A stretch of DNA of 64,000 nt from contig CAUAAZ010000004.1 of the NCBI GenBank assembly GCA_958427145.1, positions 47,876 through 111,875 on the forward strand. Direction: 5' to 3'. Source of the stretch: an uncultured Collinsella sp. (GTDB lineage: Bacteria > Actinomycetota > Coriobacteriia > Coriobacteriales > Coriobacteriaceae). Below the pieces are notes generated by a model. The model was not told where the DNA came from, did not search any database, and saw only the letters and a list, made by a program, of their open reading frames with translations. The translations under genes were made by a program, and so were the position numbers. Below, piece after piece: positions 8,603-16,808 of the stretch. How positions within the stretch are numbered: position 1 is the first letter of the stretch; each line of letters starts with the position of its first letter.

Positions 8603-10024
8603 ATGACCAACCCCATGCAGTTCCCCGACGGCTTTGTGTTTGGCGGCGCCACCGCTGCTTACCAGGTTGAGGGCGAGACCCGCACGCACGGCAAGGGCAA
8701 AGTGCCCTGGGACGATTTCCTGGCAGCTCAGGGTCGCTTCTCCCCCGATCCCGCAAGCGATTTCTACAACAAGTACCCGGTCGATATCGACCTGTGCCAG
8801 CGCTTCGGCATCAACGGTATCCGCGTCTCCATCGCTTGGAGCCGCATCTTCCCCAACGGCACTGGCGAGATCAACCACGAGGGTGTCGCCTTCTATCATG
8901 AGCTTTTCGCCACCTGCAACAAAGCCGGCGTTATCCCCTATGTCACGCTCGATCACTTTGATACGCCCGAGGCCTTTTACCAGGACGGCGGCGAGGGCTT
9001 CCTGACGCGCACGACGATCGACGCCTTTGTCGAGTACGCCAAGTTCTGCTTTGCCGAGTTCACCGAGGTCAAGCACTGGTTCACGTTTAACGAGATTCCC
9101 GCAACCGCCGAGGGCAGCTTTATCGTCGGCAACTGGCCGCACGGCGAGAAGTATCGCCTGGACAAGGCCTTCCAGCTCATGCACAACATGATGGTGGCCC
9201 ACGCCAAGGCCGTCGTCGCCTTCCATGAGAGCGGCTTTGAGGGTGAGATCGGCATTGTCCAGAACCTGGAGCCCAAGTATCCCCTCGATCCCAACAACGC
9301 CGCCGACTGCGAGGCAGCTCGCATGGCCGACGTCATCAACAACCGCTGGGTACTCGACGCCACCTTCCGCGGCCACTATGCAGCCGACACCATGGAGGCT
9401 GCGACCAAGCTGGCCCATATCGCCGGCGGCGAGCTCGACGTCCGCGACGAGGACATCGCCGCGCTGACCGCCGCGCTCCCCTACAACGATTGCCTGGGCG
9501 TCAACACCTACAAGTGCCAGTTCCTGCGTGCCGCCGAGGGCGAAAACGACATCAACCACAATGGCACCGGCGACAAGGGCTCCTCGCGCTGGTTCCTCAA
9601 GGGCGTGGGCGAGTCATGCGTGCGCGAAGGCGTACCCACCACCGATTGGGACTGGATTATCTATCCCGAGGGTCTCTACGACCTGCTGCTCCGCATTAAG
9701 AACGATTACCCCAACTACAAGAAGATCTACATCACCGAGAACGGCATGGGCTATAAGGACGACTTCGAGGACGGCTTCATCGATGACGCCCCTCGCATCG
9801 ACTACATGCGCCAGCATCTCGCATGGGTCCTCAAGGCAATCGACGGCGGCGTAAACGTCGACGGTTACTTTGTGTGGTCGCTGCAGGACCAGTTCTCCTG
9901 GACCAACGGCTACAACAAGCGCTACGGCCTGTTCTACATCGACTTCGAGACCCAGAAGCGCTATCCCAAGGCGAGCGCGTACTGGTACAAGAACGTCGCG
10001 GAGACCGGTCTGCTCATGGCCTAA
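8603..10024 (+). CDS. lacG: 6-phospho-beta-galactosidase
   Basis: A 473-residue GH1 enzyme that resembles LacG along its whole length, including FVFGGATAAYQVEG at the N-terminus, acid/base E164 (TFNE) and nucleophile E379 (ITENG). S432, W433, K439 and Y441 in FSWTNGYNKRYG match the LacG phosphate-binding Ser/Lys/Tyr and the Trp associated with galactose preference. It cleaves lactose-6-phosphate-type products made by the upstream PTS. The Shine-Dalgarno AGAAAGGA precedes the ATG. It ends at a strong terminator (10047-10090). Confidence 0.92.
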   Translation: MTNPMQFPDGFVFGGATAAYQVEGETRTHGKGKVPWDDFLAAQGRFSPDPASDFYNKYPVDIDLCQRFGINGIRVSIAWSRIFPNGTGEINHEGVAFYHELFATCNKAGVIPYVTLDHFDTPEAFYQDGGEGFLTRTTIDAFVEYAKFCFAEFTEVKHWFTFNEIPATAEGSFIVGNWPHGEKYRLDKAFQLMHNMMVAHAKAVVAFHESGFEGEIGIVQNLEPKYPLDPNNAADCEAARMADVINNRWVLDATFRGHYAADTMEAATKLAHIAGGELDVRDEDIAALTAALPYNDCLGVNTYKCQFLRAAEGENDINHNGTGDKGSSRWFLKGVGESCVREGVPTTDWDWIIYPEGLYDLLLRIKNDYPNYKKIYITENGMGYKDDFEDGFIDDAPRIDYMRQHLAWVLKAIDGGVNVDGYFVWSLQDQFSWTNGYNKRYGLFYIDFETQKRYPKASAYWYKNVAETGLLMA

Positions 10025-10046
10025 CTTTTGCCGCATACCCCCTGTC

Positions 10047-10090
10047 GGCCGCATACGAATCCCCCACGGGTTCGTATGCGGCCTTTTTGT
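10047..10090 (+). terminator. Terminator after lacG
   Basis: GGCCGCATACGAA (10047-10059) pairs with TTCGTATGCGGCC (10071-10083), followed by TTTTTG. Confidence 0.88.
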
Positions 10091-10113
10091 TTTTGGTGGG
10101 CTCGAGCGGATCA

Positions 10114-10257
10114 TTCGTCTCGATCTGTAACATCTAACTCGCTTTTAGCCGTCTAAGTGTTACAGATCAAGACAAAGGTGATGGCTGGATAGACAAAATC
10201 TCGATCTGTAACGTCTGACTCGCTTTTGGCCGCCTACCTGTTACAGATTGAGACGAT
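10114..10257. repeat. Palindromic repeat array C (2 units)
   Basis: Units at 10114-10176 and 10197-10257, both with the type II loop (CGCTTTTRGCCG). The spacer between them nearly matches a spacer in array B, so units and spacers appear to move or duplicate together. The array lies between the lacG terminator and the toxin-antitoxin promoter. Confidence 0.85.
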
Positions 10258-10276
10258 TCGACAGTATCGTCCGCAT

Positions 10277-10302
10277 GGACACACCGTGGTACAATTGTGT
10301 CC
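10277..10302. promoter_or_regulatory. Operator-like inverted repeat and -10 of the TA operon
   Basis: GGACACA (10277-10283) and TGTGTCC (10296-10302) flank a TACAAT hexamer that fits a -10 box, about 25 bases before the antitoxin ATG. TA antitoxins of the Phd/YefM type usually autorepress through such palindromes. Confidence 0.5.
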
Positions 10303-10321
10303 CAACGCAAAGGAGGTACCC

Positions 10322-10588
10322 ATGTCAGCTTGTGTGCCCGTCCGAGATATGAAGGACACTGCTGCATTCACTACGCTTGTTGAGTCTGAGCGCGATGTCA
10401 CCGTAACCAAGAACGGCTACGAGGCCATGCACTGCATCAGCAGCGACCAGTATCGCCTCATGCAAGAAGAAATCGCCAAGGCAAAACTGCTGTCTCGTAT
10501 GATGTTGGCAGAAGACGAAATATCGCAAGGCGACTACAGCGATTACGAATCCTTCGCGGCTTCGATACGAGACAAATATGACCTATAA
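10322..10588 (+). CDS. Phd/YefM-family antitoxin
   Basis: 88 residues. The N-terminal SACVPVRDMKDTAAFTTLVE and the following VTVTKNGYEAMHCISSDQY are typical of the Phd/YefM DNA-binding fold; the C-terminal acidic helix would wrap the toxin. The start at 10322 follows a strong Shine-Dalgarno (AAAGGAGG). The stop overlaps the toxin start by 11 bases, as in most type II modules. It probably represses its own operon. Confidence 0.85.
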   Translation: MSACVPVRDMKDTAAFTTLVESERDVTVTKNGYEAMHCISSDQYRLMQEEIAKAKLLSRMMLAEDEISQGDYSDYESFAASIRDKYDL

Positions 10589-10883
10589 CGTCGTAATCCT
10601 CAAAAGCGCGCGATATGAGTACGAGAGTATTGTCGGATACCTTGCTCAAATCCTTAAGAATCCGCGTGCAGCAGGCAATTTTGTCGCTGAGTTTGAATAT
10701 CAGCTTGATCTGCTTCGCGAGCAGCCGCTCCTACGCCCCCTCTCGCACATGCAAGAGCTGGCGGCACGTAATTACCGATCGTTTCCCGTCAACAACTACG
10801 TGTGCCTTTACAAGTTTGAGCACGAAACAATCTATATCGCCCACATCTTTCATCAGTCACAGGACTACGCCCGCCTGGTCTAG
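10578..10883 (+). CDS. RelE/ParE-family toxin
   Basis: 101 residues with the RelE/ParE pattern: an N-terminal strand (NVVILKSARYEYESIVGYL), a central helix, then the RSFPVNNYVCLYKF strand pair and the C-terminal VYIAHIFHQSQDY-like strand (here IYIAHIFHQSQDY). It is translationally coupled to the antitoxin. Members either cleave ribosome-bound mRNA (RelE) or poison gyrase (ParE); the sequence alone does not tell which. Confidence 0.85.
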   Translation: MTYNVVILKSARYEYESIVGYLAQILKNPRAAGNFVAEFEYQLDLLREQPLLRPLSHMQELAARNYRSFPVNNYVCLYKFEHETIYIAHIFHQSQDYARLV

Positions 10884-10910
10884 CCCACAAGCTGAATACT
10901 TGGCCCGAGC

Positions 10911-11040
10911 GCATTTGCGTGTCATATCGCGTCACGTTGACGCGTAAAATGACGCGCAAATTTTTACGCGTCATCAAATTTGACGCACAAATGGTGTTTT
11001 TACTTATACGTGTCATTCTGCACGTCATATTGAAGCGAAA
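10911..11040. repeat. GCGTCA-rich palindromic intergenic region
   Basis: A 12-bp perfect inverted repeat (TGACGCGTAAAA 10938-10949; TTTTACGCGTCA 10962-10973) lies within a run of GACGCG/GCGTCA half-sites. A related stretch (TTTGCGCGTCATATCGCGT) occurs at 15738-15756, next to the intact DeoR gene, so this segment seems to belong to the duplicated unit that includes the DeoR pseudogene. No gene is seen here. Confidence 0.6.
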
Positions 11041-11084
11041 ATCCCCGCGCCGGCAGGGGGCAGAAGTATCGCCTGCAGCGTTAG

Positions 11085-11503
11085 CTAGCAAATGACCTGT
11101 GTGTTCCTCAATGGCAGTGCGGTCCTCGGCGGTAATACCCGGCTCGCACACCACGGCGTTCAAATTGTCCAGGCGGCAGAAGGTGTAGAAGTCGCGCTTG
11201 ACGATCTTGCTGGAGTCGGCAATCAGACAGCGCGAGTCGGCCTTGCTAAAGGCGAGCTGCTGGATGCGGCCCTCTTCCATGTTAGACGTGGACACGTCGC
11301 CGTCCAGAATGCCGTTGGCACCGATAAACGCCGTGTCAATCCCTAGTGCGCGCAGGGTATCCTCGGCCGTGGGCCCCACAAAGGCGGCGGTGCGGCGGCG
11401 GTACATGCCGCCCACCAGGCACAGCTCGCAATCCTCGCGCGCCTCGAGCAGGCTAAAGGCCGAAAGCGAACTGGTCACATAGATGGAAGGCAGCTTGTCG
11501 GTG
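11085..11503 (-). pseudogene. Truncated DeoR/LacR-type regulator (lost HTH)
   Basis: This fragment translates to a near copy of the effector domain of the intact DeoR regulator at 15838-16602 (shared LEAREDC.LCLVGGMYRRR, FVGPTAEDTLRALGID and AFIGANGILDGDVSTSNM). The N-terminal HTH half is missing, an in-frame stop lies just upstream of DKLPSIYVTSS, and a 2-base deletion near the 3' end shifts the frame so that the ancestral TAG (11085-11087) is missed. It cannot be a functional DNA-binding repressor. It marks one edge of a segmental duplication. Confidence 0.85.
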
Positions 11504-11570
11504 ACTCAGAGAGCGCCAATGCGATCTCACGACGGTTGTGCTCATTGTTTCAATTAGATACTCAACGAAA

Positions 11571-11605
11571 TACGGCCCCGCAGCTCAATAAGCTGCGGGG
11601 CCGTA
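11571..11605 (-). terminator. Terminator of the third PTS gene
   Basis: TACGGCCCCGCAGCT (11571-11585) pairs with AGCTGCGGGGCCGTA (11591-11605). Read on the minus strand it is followed by TTTCG. Confidence 0.8.
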
Positions 11606-11640
11606 CTATACACCGACGAATCAACGACGGAGTGCATCCA

Positions 11641-13335
11641 CTATTTGGCCAGCTCCTGAACGATCCAGTCAATTGCACCTTCGGGATCGTTGGTAAGGTC
11701 GATATACTGCTTGCCCCTTGTGGTGAGCAGTTTAATTCCAAGGCGATCGGTATCGGCCTTCATAGCGTCATAGTACATGCGTGCCTGGGGCGCCAGAACA
11801 ATCACGTTGTACTGATTCATCGTCTCATAGTGGCTTCCGTACGCACCGGACTGAGAAACCAGATCAATACCCTTAGCAGCGGCACCTTCGCGAAGAGCAT
11901 TTGCCAAGAGAGTCGAAGTGCCGGCACCCTGGCAAAGCACAAGCACGCGGATCTGCTCCGCCTTGCTCTTTACCGCCTCCAGAGCTTTTGCCGCATTTTC
12001 TTGTGCGGCAATAGCATCTGCATCCGAGGTTCCTGCAGCTTCCTTTGCGGACTCCTCCAAACAAAGCTGATGGTCATACGCCTTGCAGAACGGATAGTAA
12101 ATCACAAAGTCAACGACCAACAGCACTGCCATCAATACAAGAGAACGTAGATCAAGACCTGTGGTGAGAAATGCACCGATTGGGCCGGGAAGCGCCCACG
12201 GCATGGTATACATGGGGGCGTTCATTCCAATTACGTCAATGAAAAACTTACCGATTATGGCGTTGACCATAGGAGCCGCTAGGAAGGGCACGAACATATA
12301 GGGATTGAGAACAATCGGCATACCGAAGAGAACGGGCTCGTTAACTCCAAAAATCACCGGGATAATCGATGCCTTGCCCATGGCTTTAAGCTGCTTGGAA
12401 CGCATAAACATGATCAGGATAATAGGAACGATGAACGTGCAACCAGAACCGCCCAGACCGCCGATGAAGCTTGTAAAGTCCTGCGTGAGAGCAATTGACG
12501 GGTGTCCACCTGCTTGGAAAACCTCAAGATTGGTAACGGTATTGCCGTAGAGCGCAGCATTGATCGGACTCATGACAACCGAAGCACCGTGAATACCCAT
12601 AAATTGGAAAAGTGCGACCGCGCCTTCGATAAGCGCCATGCCAGGATAGGTGTCGACCGCGGAGAACAGCGGCGAGATTAGAGCAGATACCAAATTGGCG
12701 AACGGCACAGCGAGCAGCGTACGGCTCGCGAGATCGATAACGGCGCACGCAATGATTGAAAACCCAAATGCAAAGATATCGCGAAAACTCTGTGCAATAG
12801 CGCCAGGGACCTCTTTGGGGAGCTTGATCGTCACATTATGGCTAATGCACACCTTATAGATATTAACGGTCAAGAACGCGGATACGAACGCAGCGAGAAA
12901 ACCCTTGGTTCCCATATAGCCGGTTTCAAAAACAGATGTATCTGCTCCGCCAATCGAGACAACATCATTCGTCACCGATAGCAAGAACATGCCGCACATG
13001 GCACAAACCATGCACGAAGTGGGGTTGAGAGATTTGCCCGAAGGCATGCGGCGGTTCATCGACATGGCAAGTGAGCTCGCCGTGGTACCGGCCACCATAA
13101 TGCCAAGAAGCCCCATGGTATATGCATAGATTTTATTAAAGAAATCCAGCACCTCAGACGGAAGCGTGATGCCTACATAGGCAGGGAGCGTCGAAAGAAG
13201 AAGGAACAGGCTCGAGAACAGCACGATTGGCATATTCGAGAGAAAGCCATCCTTAATCGCCACCAGATAAATGTTCTTTGAGATTTTGTCGAAGAGAGCC
13301 TGGTGTTTTTCAAGGAATTTGACGATAGCGTCCAT
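11641..13335 (-). CDS. PTS lactose/cellobiose-family EIICB transporter (third copy)
   Basis: 564 residues from the ATG at 13335, which has a Shine-Dalgarno (GAAAGGA) 6-7 bases upstream; an extended start at 13365 is less likely. The IIC domain carries GIHGASVVMSP and FGVNEPVLFGMP, and the IIB domain has active-site Cys468 in VLVLCQGAGTS. The linker is shorter than in the other two copies and base composition is visibly more A+T-rich. It is divergent from a putative enzyme and a GntR regulator (13692-15404). The substrate is unknown; without an adjacent GH1 gene it may be a sugar other than lactose. Confidence 0.9.
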   Translation of the reverse strand: MDAIVKFLEKHQALFDKISKNIYLVAIKDGFLSNMPIVLFSSLFLLLSTLPAYVGITLPSEVLDFFNKIYAYTMGLLGIMVAGTTASSLAMSMNRRMPSGKSLNPTSCMVCAMCGMFLLSVTNDVVSIGGADTSVFETGYMGTKGFLAAFVSAFLTVNIYKVCISHNVTIKLPKEVPGAIAQSFRDIFAFGFSIIACAVIDLASRTLLAVPFANLVSALISPLFSAVDTYPGMALIEGAVALFQFMGIHGASVVMSPINAALYGNTVTNLEVFQAGGHPSIALTQDFTSFIGGLGGSGCTFIVPIILIMFMRSKQLKAMGKASIIPVIFGVNEPVLFGMPIVLNPYMFVPFLAAPMVNAIIGKFFIDVIGMNAPMYTMPWALPGPIGAFLTTGLDLRSLVLMAVLLVVDFVIYYPFCKAYDHQLCLEESAKEAAGTSDADAIAAQENAAKALEAVKSKAEQIRVLVLCQGAGTSTLLANALREGAAAKGIDLVSQSGAYGSHYETMNQYNVIVLAPQARMYYDAMKADTDRLGIKLLTTRGKQYIDLTNDPEGAIDWIVQELAK

Positions 13336-13519
13336 AAAGCATCCTTTCATGATTGCCGGGCACACAACGATTTATCCGGACTCAACCGCCGTCGTCCCAG
13401 TTTGTATCCGCTTATCGTAAGTGAATACGTTCTCGTGCGAAATGTAATATCATTTGCGCGATTTGTCATAACCAATTCTTTTCCGCTTTGTCGATATGTC
13501 AAGAATTCAAATCTTTATT

Positions 13520-13606
13520 CGGTGAACGGTAGTTGCGTAATTTTAGATTTGTCCAGCTAAAGGCTATTTTTTCGGAGCATTACAATAAGTTTGTAACCGT
13601 TTACCG
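13520..13606. promoter_or_regulatory. ACCGYTYACCG motifs in a divergent promoter region
   Basis: CGGTGAACGGT (13520-13530, reverse orientation) and ACCGTTTACCG (13596-13606) lie in the A+T-rich 350-bp gap between the divergent PTS gene and the gene at 13692. They match the motif found upstream of the other PTS loci, but here they are not spaced by 21 bp. Confidence 0.45.
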
Positions 13607-13691
13607 ATTGGATATAACATATTAAATATATTGTTGTAACAATATTAGAGACAATGTCACAAGCCTGTCGTTCTAGTCAAAGGAAGTAACA

Positions 13692-14612
13692 ATGCACAAA
13701 CGATTGCTGAACATGTCCGCATCCGATTTTGCCGCCACGTCACCCATGGATCTAAAGCAGGCAATTCTGGCTTCCGAGGGACGTACCATCATGGCGGAAA
13801 ACGTACCCTCTTCCCAATTTCTCGGCGGCGTTACTAATGCCGAAATCGAACGTGCCGCAGGTGCCGACCTGCTTCTGTTTAACGCGCTCGATGTGTTCAA
13901 TCCAGTGATTGCCGGCATTCCAGATGAACTCACTGAAAACCCGGTCACTTGGGTGAAGCGAGCATGCGGAAGGCCCATTGGCGTCAATCTGGAGCCAGTT
14001 GATAACGAGGCAGAGATGTCTGAATCCCGAACGGAAATCCCCATGGGTCGTCGCGTCTCTCCCAAGACCTTAGAAAAGGCTAACGAACTCGGATTTGATT
14101 TTATCTGCCTGACGGGCAACCCTGGAACTGGCGTCTCCAACGATGCAATCGCCCATTCGATTAAACTCTCCAAAGAGCATTTCAATGGCCTGGTCATAGC
14201 CGGAAAAATGCATGGAGCGGGCGTTGCGGAACCTGTCATGACACTCGAAATAGCGCGCAAGTTTGTTGATCTCGGCGTCGATATCCTTCTCGTGCCAGCC
14301 CCCTACACTGTCCCTTGCTTCCAAGAAGCAGACCTGCGCGCCATCGTAGACTTTGTACGATCCCACAACGTAGGCAAGTCAATTGAAGAAAAGGTTCTCG
14401 TCATGGCTGCGAACGGGACCAGTCAAGACTCCTGCGACAGCGAGACCATTAAGAAAATAGGCCTTGCAGCAAAAGCCGCTGGCGCTGACCTCCAACATAT
14501 CGGGGACTCCATGAACGGTATTTGTCTGCCCCAGAATATCTTCACGCTTGGACAAGCCCTTCGTGGCTACAGGCATCAGATCGTCATGCTGAGCCGCTCT
14601 GTGATACGTTAA
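13692..14612 (+). CDS. Putative TIM-barrel enzyme of unknown function, PTS-linked
   Basis: 306 residues, no signal peptide. Alternating beta-strand/helix blocks (GADLLLFNAL, GRPIGVNLEP, GFDFICLTGNPGTGV, FNGLVIAGKMHGAG, GVDILLVPAPYT, VLVMAANGTSQDS, GADLQHIGDSMNG) suggest a (beta/alpha)8 barrel resembling PEP-mutase or aldolase-like proteins. I recall similar proteins beside PTS genes in Firmicutes catalogued only as a DUF, but cannot confirm the family number. It has a strong Shine-Dalgarno (AAAGGAAG), precedes a GntR regulator and is divergent from a PTS transporter. It may act on the imported sugar phosphate; the reaction is not known. Confidence 0.75.
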   Translation: MHKRLLNMSASDFAATSPMDLKQAILASEGRTIMAENVPSSQFLGGVTNAEIERAAGADLLLFNALDVFNPVIAGIPDELTENPVTWVKRACGRPIGVNLEPVDNEAEMSESRTEIPMGRRVSPKTLEKANELGFDFICLTGNPGTGVSNDAIAHSIKLSKEHFNGLVIAGKMHGAGVAEPVMTLEIARKFVDLGVDILLVPAPYTVPCFQEADLRAIVDFVRSHNVGKSIEEKVLVMAANGTSQDSCDSETIKKIGLAAKAAGADLQHIGDSMNGICLPQNIFTLGQALRGYRHQIVMLSRSVIR

Positions 14613-14684
14613 GGCTGTTGCGCTCAAGCTATATCCCGACCACGGCAATCATCAGATACCACCAACATGCAAACTGAGGCTCCA

Positions 14685-15404
14685 ATGCTCGATACACACG
14701 AAAAACGGCCACTCTATTTACAGCTCACCGACGCGCTGCTCAAGCAGATCGTCGATGTATATCAAGCAGACGATAAACTTCCAACAGAAATGGAACTTTG
14801 CGACGAATACGCCGTAAGCAGAACAACCGTCCGACTTGCCATGAGTGAGCTGGAGCGTCGTGGAAGTATCTATCGAATCCAGGGTAAGGGATCGTTTGTT
14901 GCACCGAAACGCGTCAGCGAGCTCAATTCACTTTTAGACTTTGACTTTGCAAGCCATTGCGATGGTGTAGATCCGGATACCATAACCAAACATTTCGGCG
15001 GCCGCACATCAGGTCGTCCAATTTCCGTAATGATGCTCCAACAATTTGGATGCCAAAGTCGCGATGAGATTCAGCGTCTTGAATTGACCTACGAACTTGA
15101 AGGCAGCTTCATAGGCGCTGATACGTTCTTCATTTCAAAGTCGCGCGTTCCGAATAATCAGTTAGATTTTCAGGCATTTAGCAAAATCATGGACGAGTTG
15201 TCCAAGTCTATCCAATCTGCTCGAGAAAGCTATAGAGCACGTCAGCTTAGCGATTCCGAAGCCAGCAATTATGGTGTTGCAAAACTTCCGGTCATCGAAC
15301 TAACTCGTTATGCTTACGACTCCGGAGGCAAATTAATTGCAATTACTTGCCGCACCGTCTTAACTGGGCAAATCCCTTATCAAAACTTTATTTTCAAGTC
15401 CTAA
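14685..15404 (+). CDS. GntR-family (HutC-type) transcriptional regulator
   Basis: 239 residues from the ATG at 14685 (GAGG 6 bases upstream); an upstream ATG at 14667 is also in frame. The N-terminal winged helix (LPTEMELCDEYAVSRTTVRLAMSELERRGSI) is followed by a UTRA effector domain. It lies 72 bases after the putative enzyme and is probably co-transcribed with it, controlling this locus and the divergent PTS gene. It has more A+T than the core genes of the window. Confidence 0.88.
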   Translation: MLDTHEKRPLYLQLTDALLKQIVDVYQADDKLPTEMELCDEYAVSRTTVRLAMSELERRGSIYRIQGKGSFVAPKRVSELNSLLDFDFASHCDGVDPDTITKHFGGRTSGRPISVMMLQQFGCQSRDEIQRLELTYELEGSFIGADTFFISKSRVPNNQLDFQAFSKIMDELSKSIQSARESYRARQLSDSEASNYGVAKLPVIELTRYAYDSGGKLIAITCRTVLTGQIPYQNFIFKS

Positions 15405-15416
15405 TGTTCTTTTTCT

Positions 15417-15722
15417 TTTGTCTCGATCTGTAACACGTAGCCGAGTTTTTAAGTCCTAACCGTTACAGATCGAGGCAAACAAGGTAGACCCCGCCGAATT
15501 GTCTCAATCTGTAACACTAGGACCGGTTTTGGACGTCTAGATGTTACAGATTGAGATGAATGCGCAGGCCAATCCTCTCAATCTCAATCTGTAACAACTA
15601 GCTGAATTTTTCGGTCCTAGCTGTTACAGACCGAGACAAACGGAATAGGCCGAGCCAAAAATCTCAACCTGTAACATCTGGCTCGCTTTTGGCCGCCTAG
15701 ATGTCACAGGTTGAGACGATTT
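15417..15722. repeat. Palindromic repeat array D (4 units)
   Basis: Units at 15417-15479, 15498-15561, 15580-15640 and 15660-15720. The loops alternate type I (GCCGAGTTTTT), type II (ACCGGTTTTGGACG), type I (GCTGAATTTTTCGG), type II (CTCGCTTTTGGCCG). Arms stay complementary despite base changes: in the last unit CAACCTGTAACA pairs with TGTCACAGGTTG, with a compensatory A-to-C/T-to-G change. The array lies between convergent GntR and DeoR genes. Confidence 0.88.
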
Positions 15723-15837
15723 GATAGCGGAGTCCTCATTTGCGCGTCATATCGCGTAGCGCTGACGCGTTGATTCCCCACAATGACAGGAGGCAAAAGT
15801 CCTTCCGCAGGGCTTGTTGGCAATCCCGTAGCGATAG

Positions 15838-16602
15838 CTAGCAAATGACCTGCGTGTGCTCCTCGATGGCGGCGCGGTCCTCAGCGGCGATGCTCGGCTC
15901 GCACACCACGGCGTCCAAACTGTCCAGGCGGCAGAAGGTGTAGAAGTCGCGCTTGCCGATCTTGCTGGAATCGGCGATCAGATAGCGCGAGTCGGCCTTG
16001 CTAAAGGCGAGCTGCTGGATACGGCCCTCGTCCATGTTGGACGTAGATACGTCACCGTCCAAGATGCCGTTGGCGCCGATAAACGCAGCGTCGATACCCA
16101 GCGCACGCAGGGTATCCTCGGCCGTTGGTCCCACAAAAGCAGCGGTGCGGCGACGGTACATGCCGCCTACCAGGCACAGGTCGCAGTCCTCGCGCGCCTC
16201 GAGCAGGTTAAACACCGAAAGCGAGTTGGTCACGATGCGCAGGCGGCACACCGGCAGTATCGAGGCCATCTGCTCAACCGTGGTGCCCGTACCCAAAAAG
16301 ATGGTCGAGCCCTCCTCGATGAGCTCAACAGCGCGGCGCGCAATCTGCAGCTTTTCCTCGGCATGCTTAGTGCGCTTTTCGCTGTGCGAATACTCATGGC
16401 GCAACATAGCGTGGGGACGCCCCTGTGCACTACGGGCGCCGCCGTGCACGCGCTCGATCTCGCCCAGGCTCGCAAGTTCCTCAAGGTCGCGGCGAATCGT
16501 CATATCCGAAACGCCCAGCGCATCCGAAATCTCCTTGACCGAGACCGTGCCCTGCTCTTCGAGCAGCTGACGAACCTTATCCTGTCGCTCTGCCTTAATC
16601 AC
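15838..16602 (-). CDS. DeoR-family sugar-phosphate repressor (LacR-like)
   Basis: 254 residues with a GTG start (16602) after AGGA. The N-terminal DeoR HTH (RQDKVRQLLEEQGTVSVKEI...SDMTIRRDLEELASLG) is followed by a sugar-phosphate-sensing DeoRC domain (LGTGTTVEQMA, GANGILDG). It is divergent from galM at 16809, which it may regulate; LacR-type members respond to tagatose-6-phosphate or similar. A decayed copy of its C-terminal half lies at 11085-11503. Confidence 0.9.
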   Translation of the reverse strand: MIKAERQDKVRQLLEEQGTVSVKEISDALGVSDMTIRRDLEELASLGEIERVHGGARSAQGRPHAMLRHEYSHSEKRTKHAEEKLQIARRAVELIEEGSTIFLGTGTTVEQMASILPVCRLRIVTNSLSVFNLLEAREDCDLCLVGGMYRRRTAAFVGPTAEDTLRALGIDAAFIGANGILDGDVSTSNMDEGRIQQLAFSKADSRYLIADSSKIGKRDFYTFCRLDSLDAVVCEPSIAAEDRAAIEEHTQVIC

Positions 16603-16808
16603 GATGAATCCTCGCCGTTCTTTGCGCGCATATCATTCAAACAGTAACGAACAAATTGTATCAGACTCGTGCGCGTCAAAAATGAACGCCCGCACAGCTC
16701 CAATCATCACTTTTTTGAGAAAAATACCCCCTGCTTTAGTGGGGTGTAGTGATAATCTTGCCTGTTCGCGCTACAGTTTGTCCGAAATACCTCGATGTTA
16801 GGAACCAA

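Noticed and set aside
6658..8652. 664-residue open frame on the minus strand opposite the second PTS gene
   Set aside because: It is the mirror frame of a well-recognised PTS EIICB; composition is Gly/Asp/Val/His-biased as expected from the antisense of a G+C-rich gene, with no family resemblance.
10789..11478. Functional 229-residue protein from the truncated DeoR copy
   Set aside because: It lacks the DNA-binding domain, is frameshifted at the 3' end and runs on into intergenic and toxin sequence, so I call it a pseudogene.
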